DNA from: Pseudomonas viridiflava
GTDB lineage: Bacteria > Pseudomonadota > Gammaproteobacteria > Pseudomonadales > Pseudomonadaceae
Direction: 5' to 3'
Assembly (NCBI RefSeq): GCF_900582625.1
Contig: NZ_UTIQ01000084.1
Coordinates: 372,001 to 436,000 of the forward strand
DNA: 64,000 nt
Shown: in pieces, positions 1-9,239 of the stretch
How the letters are laid out: every line of letters begins with the position of its first letter
How positions within the stretch are numbered: the first letter of the stretch is position 1
Translations under genes and position numbers: made by a program
The notes under the pieces: model-generated
The model's input: only the letters and a program-made list of their open reading frames with translations
What the model was told of the DNA's origin: nothing
Databases searched by the model: none

Positions 1-1156
1 GCGCGACAACCCGGAAACGGCGCGGCTATTTCTCGACGAAAAGGGTGAGATCCCCGAAGCGCTCGCCCTGCTGCGCCAACCGGAGCTGGCCAACACACTT
101 GAGCGGCTTGGCCGCTACGGCAAACCCGGCTTCTATAGCGGCGAAACGGCGCAACAATTGGTCGACGGTGTCCGCGCCGCTGGCGGCATCTGGACGCTTG
201 CCGACCTTGAGCAATACGAGGTGGTGGAGCGCCAGCCGCTGCGTTATCCGTTACAGGATGGCCGCGAGCTGATCAGCGCCCCGCCACCGTCGGCCGGTGG
301 TATTGCGTTGGCGCAAAGCCTGGCGATGCTGCAGCAGCTGCCGTGGCGCGAGGCCGACAAACTGCAGCGCGCGCACTATGTGATTGAAGTGCTGCGCCGC
401 GCCTATCGGGATCGCGGTCTGTTGGGCGACCCGGACTTTATCGCCAACCCCGTCGCCAAGCTGCTCGACCCCGCTTACTTGAAGCAGCTGGCCAGCGGCA
501 TCGACCCGCAAAAAGCCACCCCCAGCAGCGCCCTGCCGCCGTCGCCCGCCTGGAAAGAAGGCAACCACACCACGCACTTTGTGGTGCTGGATGCTGCGGG
601 CAACGCGGTGTCCGCCACGCTGTCGGTGAACCTGCCCTTCGGCGCGGCCTTCACCCCGCCAGGCACTGGCGTGTTGCTCAATGACGAAATGGACGACTTC
701 GCCGCCAACGTGCAAGGCGCCAACGCCTATGGTCTGAGCGGCAGCCAGGCGAATGCCGTCGCCGCCGGCAAGCGACCGCTGTCGAGCATGAGCCCAAGCT
801 TTATCGAAAGCCCCACGCAATTCAGCGCATTCGGCACACCGGGCGGCAGCCGCATTCCGAGCATGGTGCTACTGGCGATGCTGCAATACCTCGACGGCCA
901 ACCGGTGGCGAGCTGGCCTGCGGCCCCGCGTTATCACCACCAGTACCTGCCCGACGTGGTCGAGTACGAACCCAACGCCTTCACGGCCGCCGAACTCGAC
1001 GCCCTGCAAGCGCGCGGCTACACGCCCAAACCGGTTGCGCGGCCCTATGGCAACCAGCAAGTGCTGCTGTGGAATAAAGACAGCCGCACGGTGGAAGCGG
1101 CGAGCGACCCTCGCGGCATTGGCCAGGCGAAGTTGTCGATGGGCGCCAAGCCCTAG
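1..1156 (+). CDS. ggt: Gamma-glutamyltransferase, C-terminal part (5' end outside the window)
   Basis: Gamma-glutamyltransferases cleave the gamma-glutamyl bond of glutathione and related compounds, normally in the periplasm, after splitting themselves into two subunits. The reading frame is open from base 2, so the signal peptide and most of the large subunit lie upstream. The autoprocessing site is visible as NHTTHFVV at about 556-580; the first or second Thr of TTH is the expected N-terminal nucleophile of the small subunit. Further on come the family's glycine-rich and SSMSPSF elements, the latter at about 780-801. The gene ends in TAG and is followed by a strong terminator. The family call is firm; substrate preference cannot be judged. 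Confidence 0.9.
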   Translation, partial: RDNPETARLFLDEKGEIPEALALLRQPELANTLERLGRYGKPGFYSGETAQQLVDGVRAAGGIWTLADLEQYEVVERQPLRYPLQDGRELISAPPPSAGGIALAQSLAMLQQLPWREADKLQRAHYVIEVLRRAYRDRGLLGDPDFIANPVAKLLDPAYLKQLASGIDPQKATPSSALPPSPAWKEGNHTTHFVVLDAAGNAVSATLSVNLPFGAAFTPPGTGVLLNDEMDDFAANVQGANAYGLSGSQANAVAAGKRPLSSMSPSFIESPTQFSAFGTPGGSRIPSMVLLAMLQYLDGQPVASWPAAPRYHHQYLPDVVEYEPNAFTAAELDALQARGYTPKPVARPYGNQQVLLWNKDSRTVEAASDPRGIGQAKLSMGAKP

Positions 1157-1183
1157 CCGCCAGATTCAACAAAACCCGGGCAC

Positions 1184-1215
1184 AAAAAAGCCGGTCACAT
1201 GGACCGGCTTTTTTT
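1184..1215 (+). terminator. Rho-independent terminator after ggt
   Basis: A perfect 7-bp stem GCCGGTC/GACCGGC with a 5-base loop is flanked by A6 on the left and T7 on the right. It can therefore work in both directions, and the convergent gene ends at 1236. Confidence 0.85.
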
Positions 1216-1235
1216 ATGTCGCCGAGCGAGGCGGG

Positions 1236-1586
1236 TTATTGCTGCTCAGGACGCTTGTAACCGCTTTCGGTGCAGCCCAGGCAGCGCACGAAGGCTTCAC
1301 GGCCCGGATCAACCACCAGCGCCTTGCCGGCTTCGCCGACGTTACCGCCAGCGGCAGTGAACGGCAGGCTGATAACGAAGGCGCCGGCGCCGATGATGGT
1401 GGCGGCGATCAGCAACGGACGCGCAACGATCAGGTCGCCCATCATCGCCCAGGCAGGTGGCGCCTGAACGTCATAAGCAGGGTCGCCGCTCTGGTTGCTA
1501 GGACCCGACCCATTTGCCATCACCGGCAGTGCCAGGAAGCCAGTGGTCAGCGCCAGGACGACAGCGGTTGAGCGGAACAGGTTCAT
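1236..1586 (-). CDS. Small predicted membrane protein of unknown function
   Basis: A 116-residue protein with an N-terminal hydrophobic signal-like segment (residues 1-24, ending VMA) and a second membrane segment at about 55-78. The mature tail holds two cysteines in the motif CLGC and ends polar (YKRPEQQ). Homologues next to mutM occur across Pseudomonas and are sometimes labelled 'multidrug transporter', but nothing in the sequence supports transport. A CxxC-type tail could bind a metal or heme or form a disulfide; this is a guess. It has its own promoter and converges on ggt. Confidence 0.7.
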   Translation of the reverse strand: MNLFRSTAVVLALTTGFLALPVMANGSGPSNQSGDPAYDVQAPPAWAMMGDLIVARPLLIAATIIGAGAFVISLPFTAAGGNVGEAGKALVVDPGREAFVRCLGCTESGYKRPEQQ

Positions 1587-1625
1587 GAGTGCGGTCCTTC
1601 ATCGATTCAAAGTGCGGTGGCTGTA

Positions 1626-1653
1626 ACTATAACAGCGCCCCGGAAATTGTCAG
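1626..1653 (-). promoter_or_regulatory. Candidate sigma-70 promoter for the small membrane protein gene
   Basis: Read on the minus strand there is CTGACA, a 16-base spacer and TATAGT. These match the -35 and -10 consensus at 5/6 and 5/6. The start codon lies about 40 bases downstream. Confidence 0.5.
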
Positions 1654-1792
1654 CGTGACGGCCGTCAAGCGCTGGAGATCGCATTCTGCGGGTTTTACAG
1701 GGCAATTGGCGAGCGAAAAACCGCCTGTAACTGTGCGCTTACACACGCCCTGCAAACAGCGCGCTCAAGCACGCTGCTTTTTCACCGTTGTA

Positions 1793-2605
1793 TCAGCGCT
1801 GACACCGTGGGCAGTACACGCTGGCGCGCTGTCCGAGTTTCACTTCACGCAACGTGGTGCCGCAGGTTTTGCAGAACTCGCCGCCGCGCCCGTAAGCGAA
1901 CAATTCCTGCTGGAAATAACCCGGCTGACCGTCACCGCCGACGAAGTCGCGCAGGGTGGTGCCGCCGCGCTCGATGGCGTGGGCCAGGATGCGTTTGATC
2001 TGCAGCGACAGCTCGAGATAACGCGCACGGGAGATAGACCCGGCTTCACGTCGCGGATCGATGCCCGCAGCGAACAGCGCTTCGGTCGCATAGATATTGC
2101 CGACGCCCACCACCACCGCGTTGTCCATGATGAAGGGCTTCACCGCCATGCTTTTGCCGCGCGATAGCTTGAACAAGCGGTCGCCATCAAACAGCTCGGT
2201 CAACGGCTCCGGCCCCAGCTTCACCAGCAACTCGTGCAGCAACGGCTCGGTGCTCCAGAGCATGGCGCCAAAGCGGCGCGGATCGGTGTAACGCAGCGCC
2301 AGGCCGGATTCCAGTTCGATATCGACGTGTTCGTGCTTGGCCACCGGCGTATCGATGGGCACCAGGCGCAAGTTGCCCGACATCCCCAAATGGCTGATCA
2401 AGGTGCCTGCCTCTGCCGTCAGCAGCAGGTACTTGGCCCGCCGCGTTACGCTTTCGATGCGCTGGCCAGACAGGCGCACATCGAGGTCTTCCGGAATCGG
2501 CCAGCGCAGGCGACGGTCGCGCACAATCACGCGGCTCACGCGTTGACCTTCCAGATACGGCGCAATGCCGCGACGCGTGGTTTCGACTTCGGGCAACTCA
2601 GGCAT
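1793..2605 (-). CDS. mutM: Formamidopyrimidine-DNA glycosylase (bifunctional glycosylase / AP lyase)
   Basis: Base-excision repair enzyme that removes 8-oxoguanine and formamidopyrimidines and nicks the abasic site. The protein opens with MPELPEVE, giving the catalytic Pro2 (nucleophile after Met removal) and Glu3. A lysine in RRAKYLLL near residue 58 fits the conserved beta-hairpin lysine. The last 26 residues form the C4 zinc finger (Cys245, Cys248, Cys265, Cys268). Its length of 270 is typical. The start is fixed because Pro must follow Met. In other pseudomonads mutM also sits beside an HDOD gene and pfpI, as here. Confidence 0.97.
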   Translation of the reverse strand: MPELPEVETTRRGIAPYLEGQRVSRVIVRDRRLRWPIPEDLDVRLSGQRIESVTRRAKYLLLTAEAGTLISHLGMSGNLRLVPIDTPVAKHEHVDIELESGLALRYTDPRRFGAMLWSTEPLLHELLVKLGPEPLTELFDGDRLFKLSRGKSMAVKPFIMDNAVVVGVGNIYATEALFAAGIDPRREAGSISRARYLELSLQIKRILAHAIERGGTTLRDFVGGDGQPGYFQQELFAYGRGGEFCKTCGTTLREVKLGQRASVYCPRCQR

Positions 2606-2682
2606 GGGTTCGCTCAGGCGTGACGCCAGGTCAGAAAAAAGAGGGAGAGCACCTTAGCAAAGCTCGGCTGCGGCGCCGAGGC

Positions 2683-3549
2683 TCAGTGCATGCTCAGATC
2701 GCGGATGCTTTCTTTAAGCGTCTGGAAGTCGTACTCAGACAGGCCGACGTACTCCAGCACCAGTTGCTCGATGCTTTGCCATTCGTAATCGTCGGTCTGG
2801 TTCCCCAGCACGCGGTGACTTTCGCAGATGTGCTCAGACATTTTCAAAATCGCCAACAGCGTTTTCAGCTGCGCATCACGCACCGAATCGTCGGTAAAAA
2901 TCGACAGCGCGTTGTGGTGGTTGGCGATGGCGTCGCACAGGTGCAACGGCAAATTCCACGACTTGGCGGTGAAGTAACCAACCACGGCGTGGTTGGTATT
3001 GAGCACGCGATTTTCCGTGTCGACGATGCGCCGCTCCGCCGTGGCACTGGCATACGCCTCTTCCAACACGGTCATGTAGTCGGGGAAGCGCTTGATCATC
3101 AGCGGAATGCCGCAGTTATGGAACAGGCCCAGGGTGTAGGCCTCGTCGGCCGCCTGGTAGCCGATGCGCTTGGCCAGCGTGAGGCAGGTCATGGCCACGT
3201 CTTGCGCGGTGTCCCAGAAGCGGTTGAGGGTGACGATGGCCTCGTCGGTCATTTCGCCTTTGATCGACTGCGCGTTGATCAGGTTGATGACGGTGTTGCA
3301 GCCCAACAGGTTGACCGCTTGTTGAATCGAAGCGATGCGGTTCGACAGTCCGAAAAACGGCGAATTGACGATTTTCAGCAATGCGCCAGACAAGCCCGGG
3401 TCTTGGCTAATCAGCTTGGCGATGCTCTTCAGATCCGGGTGCGGCATTACCTGCTCCATCTGCAGGTCGACCATGATCTGAGGCTGCGGCGGCACGCTGA
3501 TGCCTTGCAGGACTTTCTGGATTTGTTCGGCGGAGAGTTCGTGGGCCAT
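2683..3549 (-). CDS. HDOD domain-containing protein
   Basis: A 288-residue single-domain HDOD protein. HDOD domains are degenerate relatives of HD phosphohydrolases found in signalling proteins, usually without enzymatic activity. The hallmark PPQPQIM lies near residues 20-26, the segment LISQDPGLSGALLKIVNSPF near 47-66, and the place of the HD metal site reads LGLFHNCG, so the HD pair is HN. The C-terminal 70 residues have no assignable domain. The gene lies 77 bp downstream of mutM's start on the same strand. A role in a cyclic-di-GMP or stress circuit is possible but not shown. Confidence 0.85.
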   Translation of the reverse strand: MAHELSAEQIQKVLQGISVPPQPQIMVDLQMEQVMPHPDLKSIAKLISQDPGLSGALLKIVNSPFFGLSNRIASIQQAVNLLGCNTVINLINAQSIKGEMTDEAIVTLNRFWDTAQDVAMTCLTLAKRIGYQAADEAYTLGLFHNCGIPLMIKRFPDYMTVLEEAYASATAERRIVDTENRVLNTNHAVVGYFTAKSWNLPLHLCDAIANHHNALSIFTDDSVRDAQLKTLLAILKMSEHICESHRVLGNQTDDYEWQSIEQLVLEYVGLSEYDFQTLKESIRDLSMH

Positions 3550-3703
3550 GACTGCACGGGCTGCTAGCGTGACGAGTTACACAGTCTAACCGCCAACTAA
3601 GCGGACGTAACCCTCACCTACGTAGGAAAACACCGACAGACGGAAAGATTTCAATAACGGCGCGGGCGAGCGGCCAGCACCGCTCGTCTGGAGCAAACAG
3701 CCT

Positions 3704-3731
3704 GAACTTTCCCCTCGACGGCGCCCTCGGA
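3704..3731 (+). promoter_or_regulatory. Candidate AlgU (sigma-22/sigma-E) promoter of pfpI
   Basis: GAACTT (3704-3709), a 17-base spacer, then TCGGA (3727-3731). The AlgU consensus is GAACTT-N16/17-TCTGA, so the -35 is exact and the -10 matches 4/5. The pfpI start codon is 33 bases downstream. pfpI has been reported in the AlgU regulon of P. aeruginosa, as I recall. Confidence 0.6.
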
Positions 3732-3763
3732 AATACACCTTCCACGAAATAAAAGGAGCTCCC

Positions 3764-4303
3764 ATGACGACCTCTCTGCAAGGTAAGCGCGTTGCCCTTC
3801 TGGTGACCGACGGCTTTGAACAGGTTGAACTGACCGGCCCGAAAGAAGCATTGGAACAAGCCGGCGCGACGGTCGACATCCTGTCCAAGAGCACCGGCCA
3901 AGTGAAAGGCTGGAACCACGACAAGCCTGCCGACGACTTCCCCGTAACCAAAACCTTCGAAGCGGCCAACATCGACGACTACCACGCCTTGGTGCTGCCG
4001 GGCGGCGTGATGAACTCCGACACCATCCGCACCATTCCCGAAGCGCAAAGCCTGGTGGTGCAAGCGGCGCAGAAAGAAACGCCGATTGCCGTGATCTGCC
4101 ACGGCGCCTGGCTGCTGGTGTCCACTGGTCTGGTCAAAGGCCGCACCATGACCAGCTGGCCCTCGCTCAAAGACGACATCACCAATGCGGGCGGCAAGTG
4201 GGTCGATGAAGAAGTGGTGCAAGACGGCACCTTTATCAGCAGCCGCAAGCCGGACGACATTCCGGCGTTTAGCAAAAAGCTGATTGAAACCCTGGCCGCA
4301 TAA
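3764..4303 (+). CDS. pfpI: DJ-1/PfpI family protein (protease PfpI-like)
   Basis: A 179-residue DJ-1/PfpI superfamily protein. Members of this branch are described as intracellular proteases, deglycases or stress chaperones. The nucleophile elbow reads AVICHGAWLL, with Cys112 followed by His113. An acidic residue near position 19-22 (DGFEQVEL) is the usual partner of the cysteine. It begins after GGAGCTCCC and is preceded by a good AlgU-like promoter, consistent with a stress-induced protein. It is followed by a REP pair. The family is certain; peptidase activity is not. Confidence 0.9.
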   Translation: MTTSLQGKRVALLVTDGFEQVELTGPKEALEQAGATVDILSKSTGQVKGWNHDKPADDFPVTKTFEAANIDDYHALVLPGGVMNSDTIRTIPEAQSLVVQAAQKETPIAVICHGAWLLVSTGLVKGRTMTSWPSLKDDITNAGGKWVDEEVVQDGTFISSRKPDDIPAFSKKLIETLAA

Positions 4304-4320
4304 CGACACCCCCGCCACCT

Positions 4321-4390
4321 TGTGGGAGCGGCTTCAGCCGCGATGCTTTTGATCCTATAGAAAGGCATCGCGGCTAAAGCCGCTCCCACA
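4321..4390. repeat. REP pair, GCGGC subtype
   Basis: Two inverted REP units facing each other. TGTGGGAGCGGC begins at 4321, and its complement GCCGCTCCCACA ends at 4390. Each unit has its own internal stem (GCGGC-TTCA/TAAA-GCCGC). This is the typical intergenic Pseudomonas element between pfpI and rlmI. Confidence 0.85.
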
Positions 4391-4409
4391 GGGGGGCCAT
4401 CGTCAGCGC

Positions 4410-4438
4410 TTCGGACGCTGTGCTGTCTGGGCTATACT
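4410..4438 (+). promoter_or_regulatory. Candidate promoter of rlmI
   Basis: A -10 box TATACT (4433-4438) lies 28 bases before the start codon. The -35 at 17-base spacing is poor (TTCGGA), so the call rests mainly on the -10 and its position. Confidence 0.4.
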
Positions 4439-4465
4439 CCCGCTCTTTTTTCGGAGAGCGCCCCC

Positions 4466-5662
4466 ATGTCCCTGCCCAGCCTGCGCCTAAAAGCCAATGC
4501 CGATCGCCGTCTGCGCGCCGGGCATTTGTGGGTTTACAGCAACGAAATCGATGTCGCCGTCACGCCGCTGTCCGGCTTTCAGGCCGGCGACCAAGCCATT
4601 CTCGAAGCCGCCGGTGGCAAGCCGCTGGGCGTTGTGGGCATCAGCCCCAACAACCTGATCTGCGCCCGCCTGCTGTCGCGCGACACCAAACACGAACTGG
4701 ACAAATCGCTGCTGGTGCACCGCATCAACGTGGCCCTGTCGCTGCGCGAGCGCCTGTTCGATCAACCGTGCTACCGCCTGGTGTACGGCGATTCCGACCT
4801 GCTGCCGGGTCTGGTAGTGGACCGTTTCTTTGACATTCTCGTGGTGCAAATCAGCTCGCCGACCATGGAGCGTCACAAAGACGACGTGCTCGCCGCTCTG
4901 GTGCAAGTGCTGCAACCGCGCGGTGTGTTGTTCAAAAACGATTCCGCCGCCCGCGATGCCGAAGGCCTGCCGCGTTACGTGGAAACGCCGTTTGGCGTGG
5001 TGCCGGAATGGGTGGCGCTGGAAGAGAACGGCGTGAAGTTCGAAGCGCCGGTAATCGAAGGCCAAAAGACTGGCTGGTTCTATGACCACCGCATGAACCG
5101 CGCGCGCCTGGCGCCGTACGTTAACGGCAAGCGCGTGCTCGACCTGTTCAGCTACATCGGCGGCTGGGGCGTGCAAGCGGCGGCGTTCGGCGCCAGCGAA
5201 GTGTTCTGCGTCGATGCCTCGGCAACCGCCTTGGACGGTGTAGAGCGCAACGCCACCCTTAATGGCGTGGCCGAAAAGGTGACCTGCATCGAAGGCGATG
5301 TGTTCGCCGCGCTGAAAGAGTTGAAGTCGTCGGAAGAACGTTTCGACGTGGTCGTCTGCGACCCGCCCGCCTTTATCAAACGCAAGAAAGACATCAAAAA
5401 CGGTGAAGCCGGCTACCGTCGCCTGAACGAAATGGCCATGCGCCTGCTCAGCAAAGACGGCATTCTGGTCAGCGCCTCGTGCTCCATGCACCTGGAAGAA
5501 GACAACCTGCAGAACATCCTGCTGCAGAGCGCCCGTCACCTGGACCGCAACATCATCATGCTCGAACGCGGCGCCCAGGGCCCGGATCATCCGGTGCACA
5601 TGGCGATTGCCGAAACCCGCTACATCAAGAGCCTGACCTGCCGGCTGCTGCCGAACGCTTAA
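4466..5662 (+). CDS. rlmI: 23S rRNA m5C methyltransferase, RlmI family
   Basis: RlmI methylates C1962 of 23S rRNA in E. coli. This 398-residue protein has that family's layout: an N-terminal PUA-like RNA-binding domain (about 1-80), an RlmI-specific middle part, and a class I SAM-dependent methyltransferase domain. The SAM motif VLDLFSYIGGWG lies at about 224-235, the DPP motif at 299-301, and the catalytic Cys339 is in SASCS. It is about the length of E. coli RlmI (396). It stands alone between two REP elements. The exact target base is inferred from homology. Confidence 0.88.
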   Translation: MSLPSLRLKANADRRLRAGHLWVYSNEIDVAVTPLSGFQAGDQAILEAAGGKPLGVVGISPNNLICARLLSRDTKHELDKSLLVHRINVALSLRERLFDQPCYRLVYGDSDLLPGLVVDRFFDILVVQISSPTMERHKDDVLAALVQVLQPRGVLFKNDSAARDAEGLPRYVETPFGVVPEWVALEENGVKFEAPVIEGQKTGWFYDHRMNRARLAPYVNGKRVLDLFSYIGGWGVQAAAFGASEVFCVDASATALDGVERNATLNGVAEKVTCIEGDVFAALKELKSSEERFDVVVCDPPAFIKRKKDIKNGEAGYRRLNEMAMRLLSKDGILVSASCSMHLEEDNLQNILLQSARHLDRNIIMLERGAQGPDHPVHMAIAETRYIKSLTCRLLPNA

Positions 5663-5674
5663 GGCATTCAGGCC

Positions 5675-5728
5675 GATTGCGGCTAAAGCTCCCACCTCTG
5701 TCTGTGGGAGCGGCTTTAGCCGCGATTC
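5675..5728. repeat. REP pair, GCGGC subtype, left unit shortened
   Basis: An inverted pair around CTCTGTCT. The right unit is complete (GTGGGAGCGGCTTTAGCCGC). The left unit reads GCGGCTAAAGCTCCCAC and lacks the three bases CCG that would complete its stem. Confidence 0.75.
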
Positions 5729-5957
5729 CTGCAAACGCCCATCCTGACAGCCAGCCTTTCCTCCCCCGCGCTCTGCGGCGTAGAATCGGGCCCATTCCTC
5801 GCCAACCATCCCCGGCGGGCTTATGAGCCCCGGCCGCACGAGCGGTGACCCCGTTTCGAATTGCGACCTGCCCCGACCGCGCGGCCATCTGCCGTTGCCC
5901 CAGGCTCTGCTCACACACGTAAATAAACAGACACCTGATTAGCCGCAGGAACACGTC

Positions 5958-7799
5958 ATGCCTGATTACCGCTCAAAAACGTCTACCCACGGTCGCAACA
6001 TGGCCGGCGCCCGCGCCCTGTGGCGTGCCACCGGGATGAAAGACGAAGATTTCAAAAAGCCGATCATCGCCATCGCCAACTCCTTCACCCAATTCGTGCC
6101 CGGCCACGTGCACCTGAAGGACCTCGGCCAGCTGGTAGCCCGTGAAATCGAAAAAGCCGGCGGCGTGGCCAAAGAATTCAACACCATCGCAGTCGACGAC
6201 GGCATCGCCATGGGCCACGACGGCATGCTCTATTCGCTGCCAAGCCGCGAGATCATCGCCGACTCCGTCGAGTACATGGTCAACGCCCACTGCGCCGACG
6301 CCATCGTTTGCATTTCCAACTGCGACAAAATCACCCCCGGCATGTTGATGGCCGCCTTGCGCCTGAACATCCCGGTGATCTTCGTTTCCGGCGGGCCGAT
6401 GGAAGCGGGCAAAACCAAGCTCGCCAGCCATGGCCTGGACCTGGTCGACGCCATGGTCATCGCCGCCGACTCTACCGCTTCCGACGAAAAAGTCGCCGAA
6501 TACGAGCGCAGCGCCTGCCCAACGTGCGGCTCGTGCTCCGGCATGTTTACCGCCAACTCGATGAACTGCCTGACCGAAGCCTTGGGCCTGGCCCTGCCGG
6601 GCAACGGCTCCACGTTGGCCACCCACAGCGACCGCGAGCAGCTGTTCCTGCAAGCCGGCCGCACCGTGGTCGAGCTGTGCAAACGCTACTACGGCGAGGG
6701 CGACGAATCGGTTCTGCCGCGCAACATCGCCAACTTCAAAGCCTTCGAAAACGCCATGATGCTCGACATCGCCATGGGCGGCTCGACCAACACCATCCTT
6801 CACCTGCTGGCCGCTGCCCAGGAAGCCGAAATCGATTTCGACCTTCGCGATATCGACCGTCTTTCGCGCCTGGTGCCGCAGCTGTGCAAAGTGGCGCCGA
6901 ACATCCAGAAGTACCACATGGAAGACGTGCACCGCGCCGGCGGCATCTTCAGCATTCTCGGCTCGCTGGCCCGTGGCGGCCTGCTGCACACCGACCTGCC
7001 GACCGTGCACAGCAAGTCCATGGCCGAAGCCATCGCCAAGTGGGACATCACCCAGACCGACGATGAAGCCGTGCACCACTTCTTTAAAGCCGGCCCGGCG
7101 GGCATCCCCACCCAAACCGCGTTCAGCCAGTCGACCCGTTGGGAAACCCTGGATGACGACCGTGAAAACGGCTGCATCCGCAGTTTCGAGCACGCCTATT
7201 CGCAAGAAGGCGGCCTGGCCGTGCTGTACGGCAACATCGCCCTGGACGGCTGCGTGGTGAAAACCGCCGGCGTCGATGAGTCGATTCACGTGTTCGAAGG
7301 CAACGCGAAAATCTTCGAAAGCCAGGACAGCGCCGTGCGCGGCATCCTCGCCGACGAAGTGAAAGAAGGCGACATCGTCATCATTCGCTACGAAGGCCCG
7401 AAAGGCGGCCCGGGCATGCAGGAAATGCTCTACCCGACCTCGTACCTGAAATCCAAAGGCTTGGGCAAAGCCTGCGCCCTGCTCACCGACGGCCGTTTCT
7501 CCGGCGGCACCTCGGGCCTGTCCATCGGCCACGCCTCGCCGGAAGCCGCCGCAGGCGGTGCGATTGGCCTGGTGCGCGACGGCGACAAAGTGCTGATCGA
7601 CATCCCCAACCGCAGCATCAACCTGCTGGTGACCGACGAAGAAATCGCCCACCGCCGCCACGAGCAAGACAAAAAAGGCTGGAAGCCTGTGGAAAAACGC
7701 CCACGCAAAGTGACCACTGCGTTGAAGGCTTACGCCTTGCTGGCCACCAGTGCCGACAAGGGCGCCGTGCGTAACAAGGCCATGCTCGACGGGCTGTAA
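5958..7799 (+). CDS. ilvD: Dihydroxy-acid dehydratase
   Basis: Third common enzyme of isoleucine, valine and pantothenate synthesis; it dehydrates 2,3-dihydroxy-3-methylbutanoate and the methylpentanoate analogue with an Fe-S cluster. The 613 residues match the normal length (616 in E. coli). Visible motifs are [12 protein letters not shown] (Cys122) and [11 protein letters not shown] (Cys187, 190 and 193), which together supply the cluster ligands, and the C-terminal GRFSGGTSG near 515. It begins after AGGAACACGTC and ends just before a strong terminator. No other ilv gene is nearby. Confidence 0.98.
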   Translation: MPDYRSKTSTHGRNMAGARALWRATGMKDEDFKKPIIAIANSFTQFVPGHVHLKDLGQLVAREIEKAGGVAKEFNTIAVDDGIAMGHDGMLYSLPSREIIADSVEYMVNAHCADAIVCISNCDKITPGMLMAALRLNIPVIFVSGGPMEAGKTKLASHGLDLVDAMVIAADSTASDEKVAEYERSACPTCGSCSGMFTANSMNCLTEALGLALPGNGSTLATHSDREQLFLQAGRTVVELCKRYYGEGDESVLPRNIANFKAFENAMMLDIAMGGSTNTILHLLAAAQEAEIDFDLRDIDRLSRLVPQLCKVAPNIQKYHMEDVHRAGGIFSILGSLARGGLLHTDLPTVHSKSMAEAIAKWDITQTDDEAVHHFFKAGPAGIPTQTAFSQSTRWETLDDDRENGCIRSFEHAYSQEGGLAVLYGNIALDGCVVKTAGVDESIHVFEGNAKIFESQDSAVRGILADEVKEGDIVIIRYEGPKGGPGMQEMLYPTSYLKSKGLGKACALLTDGRFSGGTSGLSIGHASPEAAAGGAIGLVRDGDKVLIDIPNRSINLLVTDEEIAHRRHEQDKKGWKPVEKRPRKVTTALKAYALLATSADKGAVRNKAMLDGL

Positions 7800-7817
7800 T
7801 GGTTTAGCGCTGAAATG

Positions 7818-7848
7818 AAAAAGCCCCGCCTCGTGCGGGGCTTTTTCT
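7818..7848 (+). terminator. Rho-independent terminator after ilvD
   Basis: Stem AAAAAGCCCCGC/GCGGGGCTTTTT with a 5-base loop (CTCGT), 18 bases after the ilvD stop codon. Confidence 0.9.
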
Positions 7849-7867
7849 TGTGTATCGACATCAAGGG

Positions 7868-7980
7868 CCCCTCACCCCAACCCTCTCCCGAATCGGGAGA
7901 GGGGGTCAGACCGCGCTTGGCGTTGCACCGCCATTCGATTCCCCTCTCCCGCTCGCGGGAGAGGGGCTAGGGGTGAGGGG
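7868..7980. repeat. Composite palindrome of CCCTCACCCC / CCTCTCCC units
   Basis: The left half carries CCCCTCACCCCAACCCTC followed by an internal stem CTCTCCC-GAATC-GGGAGAG. The right half is its mirror, CTCTCCC-GCTCGC-GGGAGAG, then GGGGCTAGGGGTGAGGGG. The halves enclose about 35 unique bases. This is a dispersed intergenic family distinct from the REPs elsewhere in the window. It may also act as a terminator for the phosphatase gene transcribed towards it. Confidence 0.75.
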
Positions 7981-7994
7981 CTGTCGCTTGCGCC

Positions 7995-9053
7995 CTACTG
8001 AATCTCCTCCGGCGTCACCACCACCCAATTTTTATCCGCCGTCACCGCCAACCCTTCCTTGGCTTGCGCCGCGGCATGCTTGGCCATCATGGCGTTGATC
8101 TGGCCCATGTATTTGTCCTTGCGATTAACCCACAGGTGAATGCCGCCTTTGGCCACGTCGACGCTGTGGAACAGCATGTAGCCGTCGCTGCTCGGCGTGT
8201 CGCCCCCCACCAGCACCGGTTTTTTCCATTCGTCGATGTACGTGAGAATGGCCGCCTGCTTGCCGGCCATCCACGTGGCGGGCGTCCACAGATACGGCGT
8301 TACTTCCAGGCCCATATTGGCCTTGGCGTCGTAAGTGCCGGCGGTGATCTGTTTGCGCGCGGTGGTCAGCGCGCCGGTTTTGGGGTCTTTGAGCAGCAAG
8401 CTGACGCCGATGACGTTCTGCGGTTTGACGTTGTAGCCGTACGCCGGGTCCGAGGCGACCATGCGCACCAGCTCTTCCGAGGCGGCGGTCATCACGTACA
8501 CCTCGATGCCGTTCTCCATCAGTTTGTTGTACAGCTCGGCTTGGCCAGCAAAGACCTTCGGCGGCTGCACCTCGATGGTCTTCACCACATCGCCTTCGAA
8601 GTAGGTGCTCGGCACCGGTTTGTTCGCGGCCATCAGCTCATCGACATAGCCTTTGAGCTCGCTCAGCGTGAAGCCGGAAAACACTTGCGCCACCCACGGG
8701 TAGCAGACCATGTCGTCGATCTCGCACAGGCGGTAGTAGTAGCTGAACAGACTTTCTTTATGCTCGGCGGTGTCTTTGAAGGGGATCAGTTTTAACGACG
8801 GATCGAGCTTTTCGCGGGTCAGCACACCCTTGTTTTCCATGAACGGCAGCAGCGATTCTTCCAGGTCGTACCGGTAGCTGGTGTTGTCCATATCGAAGAC
8901 AGCGAAGTTGCCCTTGTTGGCGTTCGCCGCAATCATGGCGTCCAGTTGCTTGGCGGCTTCGGCGGGCCAGTGCTTGAGTTCAGTAGCAGCAGCGGCCGGG
9001 CCGGCCAGACTCAGCGCAACGGCGGCGGCGAATACGGTGTGGGCGAATGTCAT
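7995..9053 (-). CDS. Exported HAD-family phosphatase, phosphorylcholine phosphatase (PchP)-like
   Basis: A 352-residue haloacid dehalogenase-type phosphatase. It starts with a signal peptide (about 1-22, ending AAA). HAD motif I is FDMDNT (Asp54 nucleophile, Asp56), motif II is in the TAASEE stretch near 175, and motif III/IV is GGDTPSSDG near 285. The large cap with LYNKLMENGIEVYVMTAA and the overall length resemble P. aeruginosa PchP, which hydrolyses phosphorylcholine in the periplasm. The start at 9053 is chosen because it follows GGAGG and opens the signal peptide; the longer frame upstream is not supported. No choline genes are nearby, so the substrate is inferred only. Confidence 0.78.
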   Translation of the reverse strand: MTFAHTVFAAAVALSLAGPAAAATELKHWPAEAAKQLDAMIAANANKGNFAVFDMDNTSYRYDLEESLLPFMENKGVLTREKLDPSLKLIPFKDTAEHKESLFSYYYRLCEIDDMVCYPWVAQVFSGFTLSELKGYVDELMAANKPVPSTYFEGDVVKTIEVQPPKVFAGQAELYNKLMENGIEVYVMTAASEELVRMVASDPAYGYNVKPQNVIGVSLLLKDPKTGALTTARKQITAGTYDAKANMGLEVTPYLWTPATWMAGKQAAILTYIDEWKKPVLVGGDTPSSDGYMLFHSVDVAKGGIHLWVNRKDKYMGQINAMMAKHAAAQAKEGLAVTADKNWVVVTPEEIQ

Positions 9054-9239
9054 CGTCGATCCTCCAGAATGAAAGCCCGACGCTAACAAATGGACATGAC
9101 AGGCCCGGTCCGGCAACGACAGCGCGCTCGCTCTGCGCGCCATCAACTGTCGTGAAAACGTCAGCAAAACGCGGCGAAAACGACTCGTCGTCCACAACCC
9201 TATGTTTTTTAACGGCTTAGCCTGTAGGAGGAAACGCCC

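Noticed and set aside
5973..7667. 564-codon open frame antisense to ilvD
   Set aside because: It mirrors a textbook ilvD, is rich in His/Gly/Val/Ala in the pattern of high-GC antisense frames, and has no domain.
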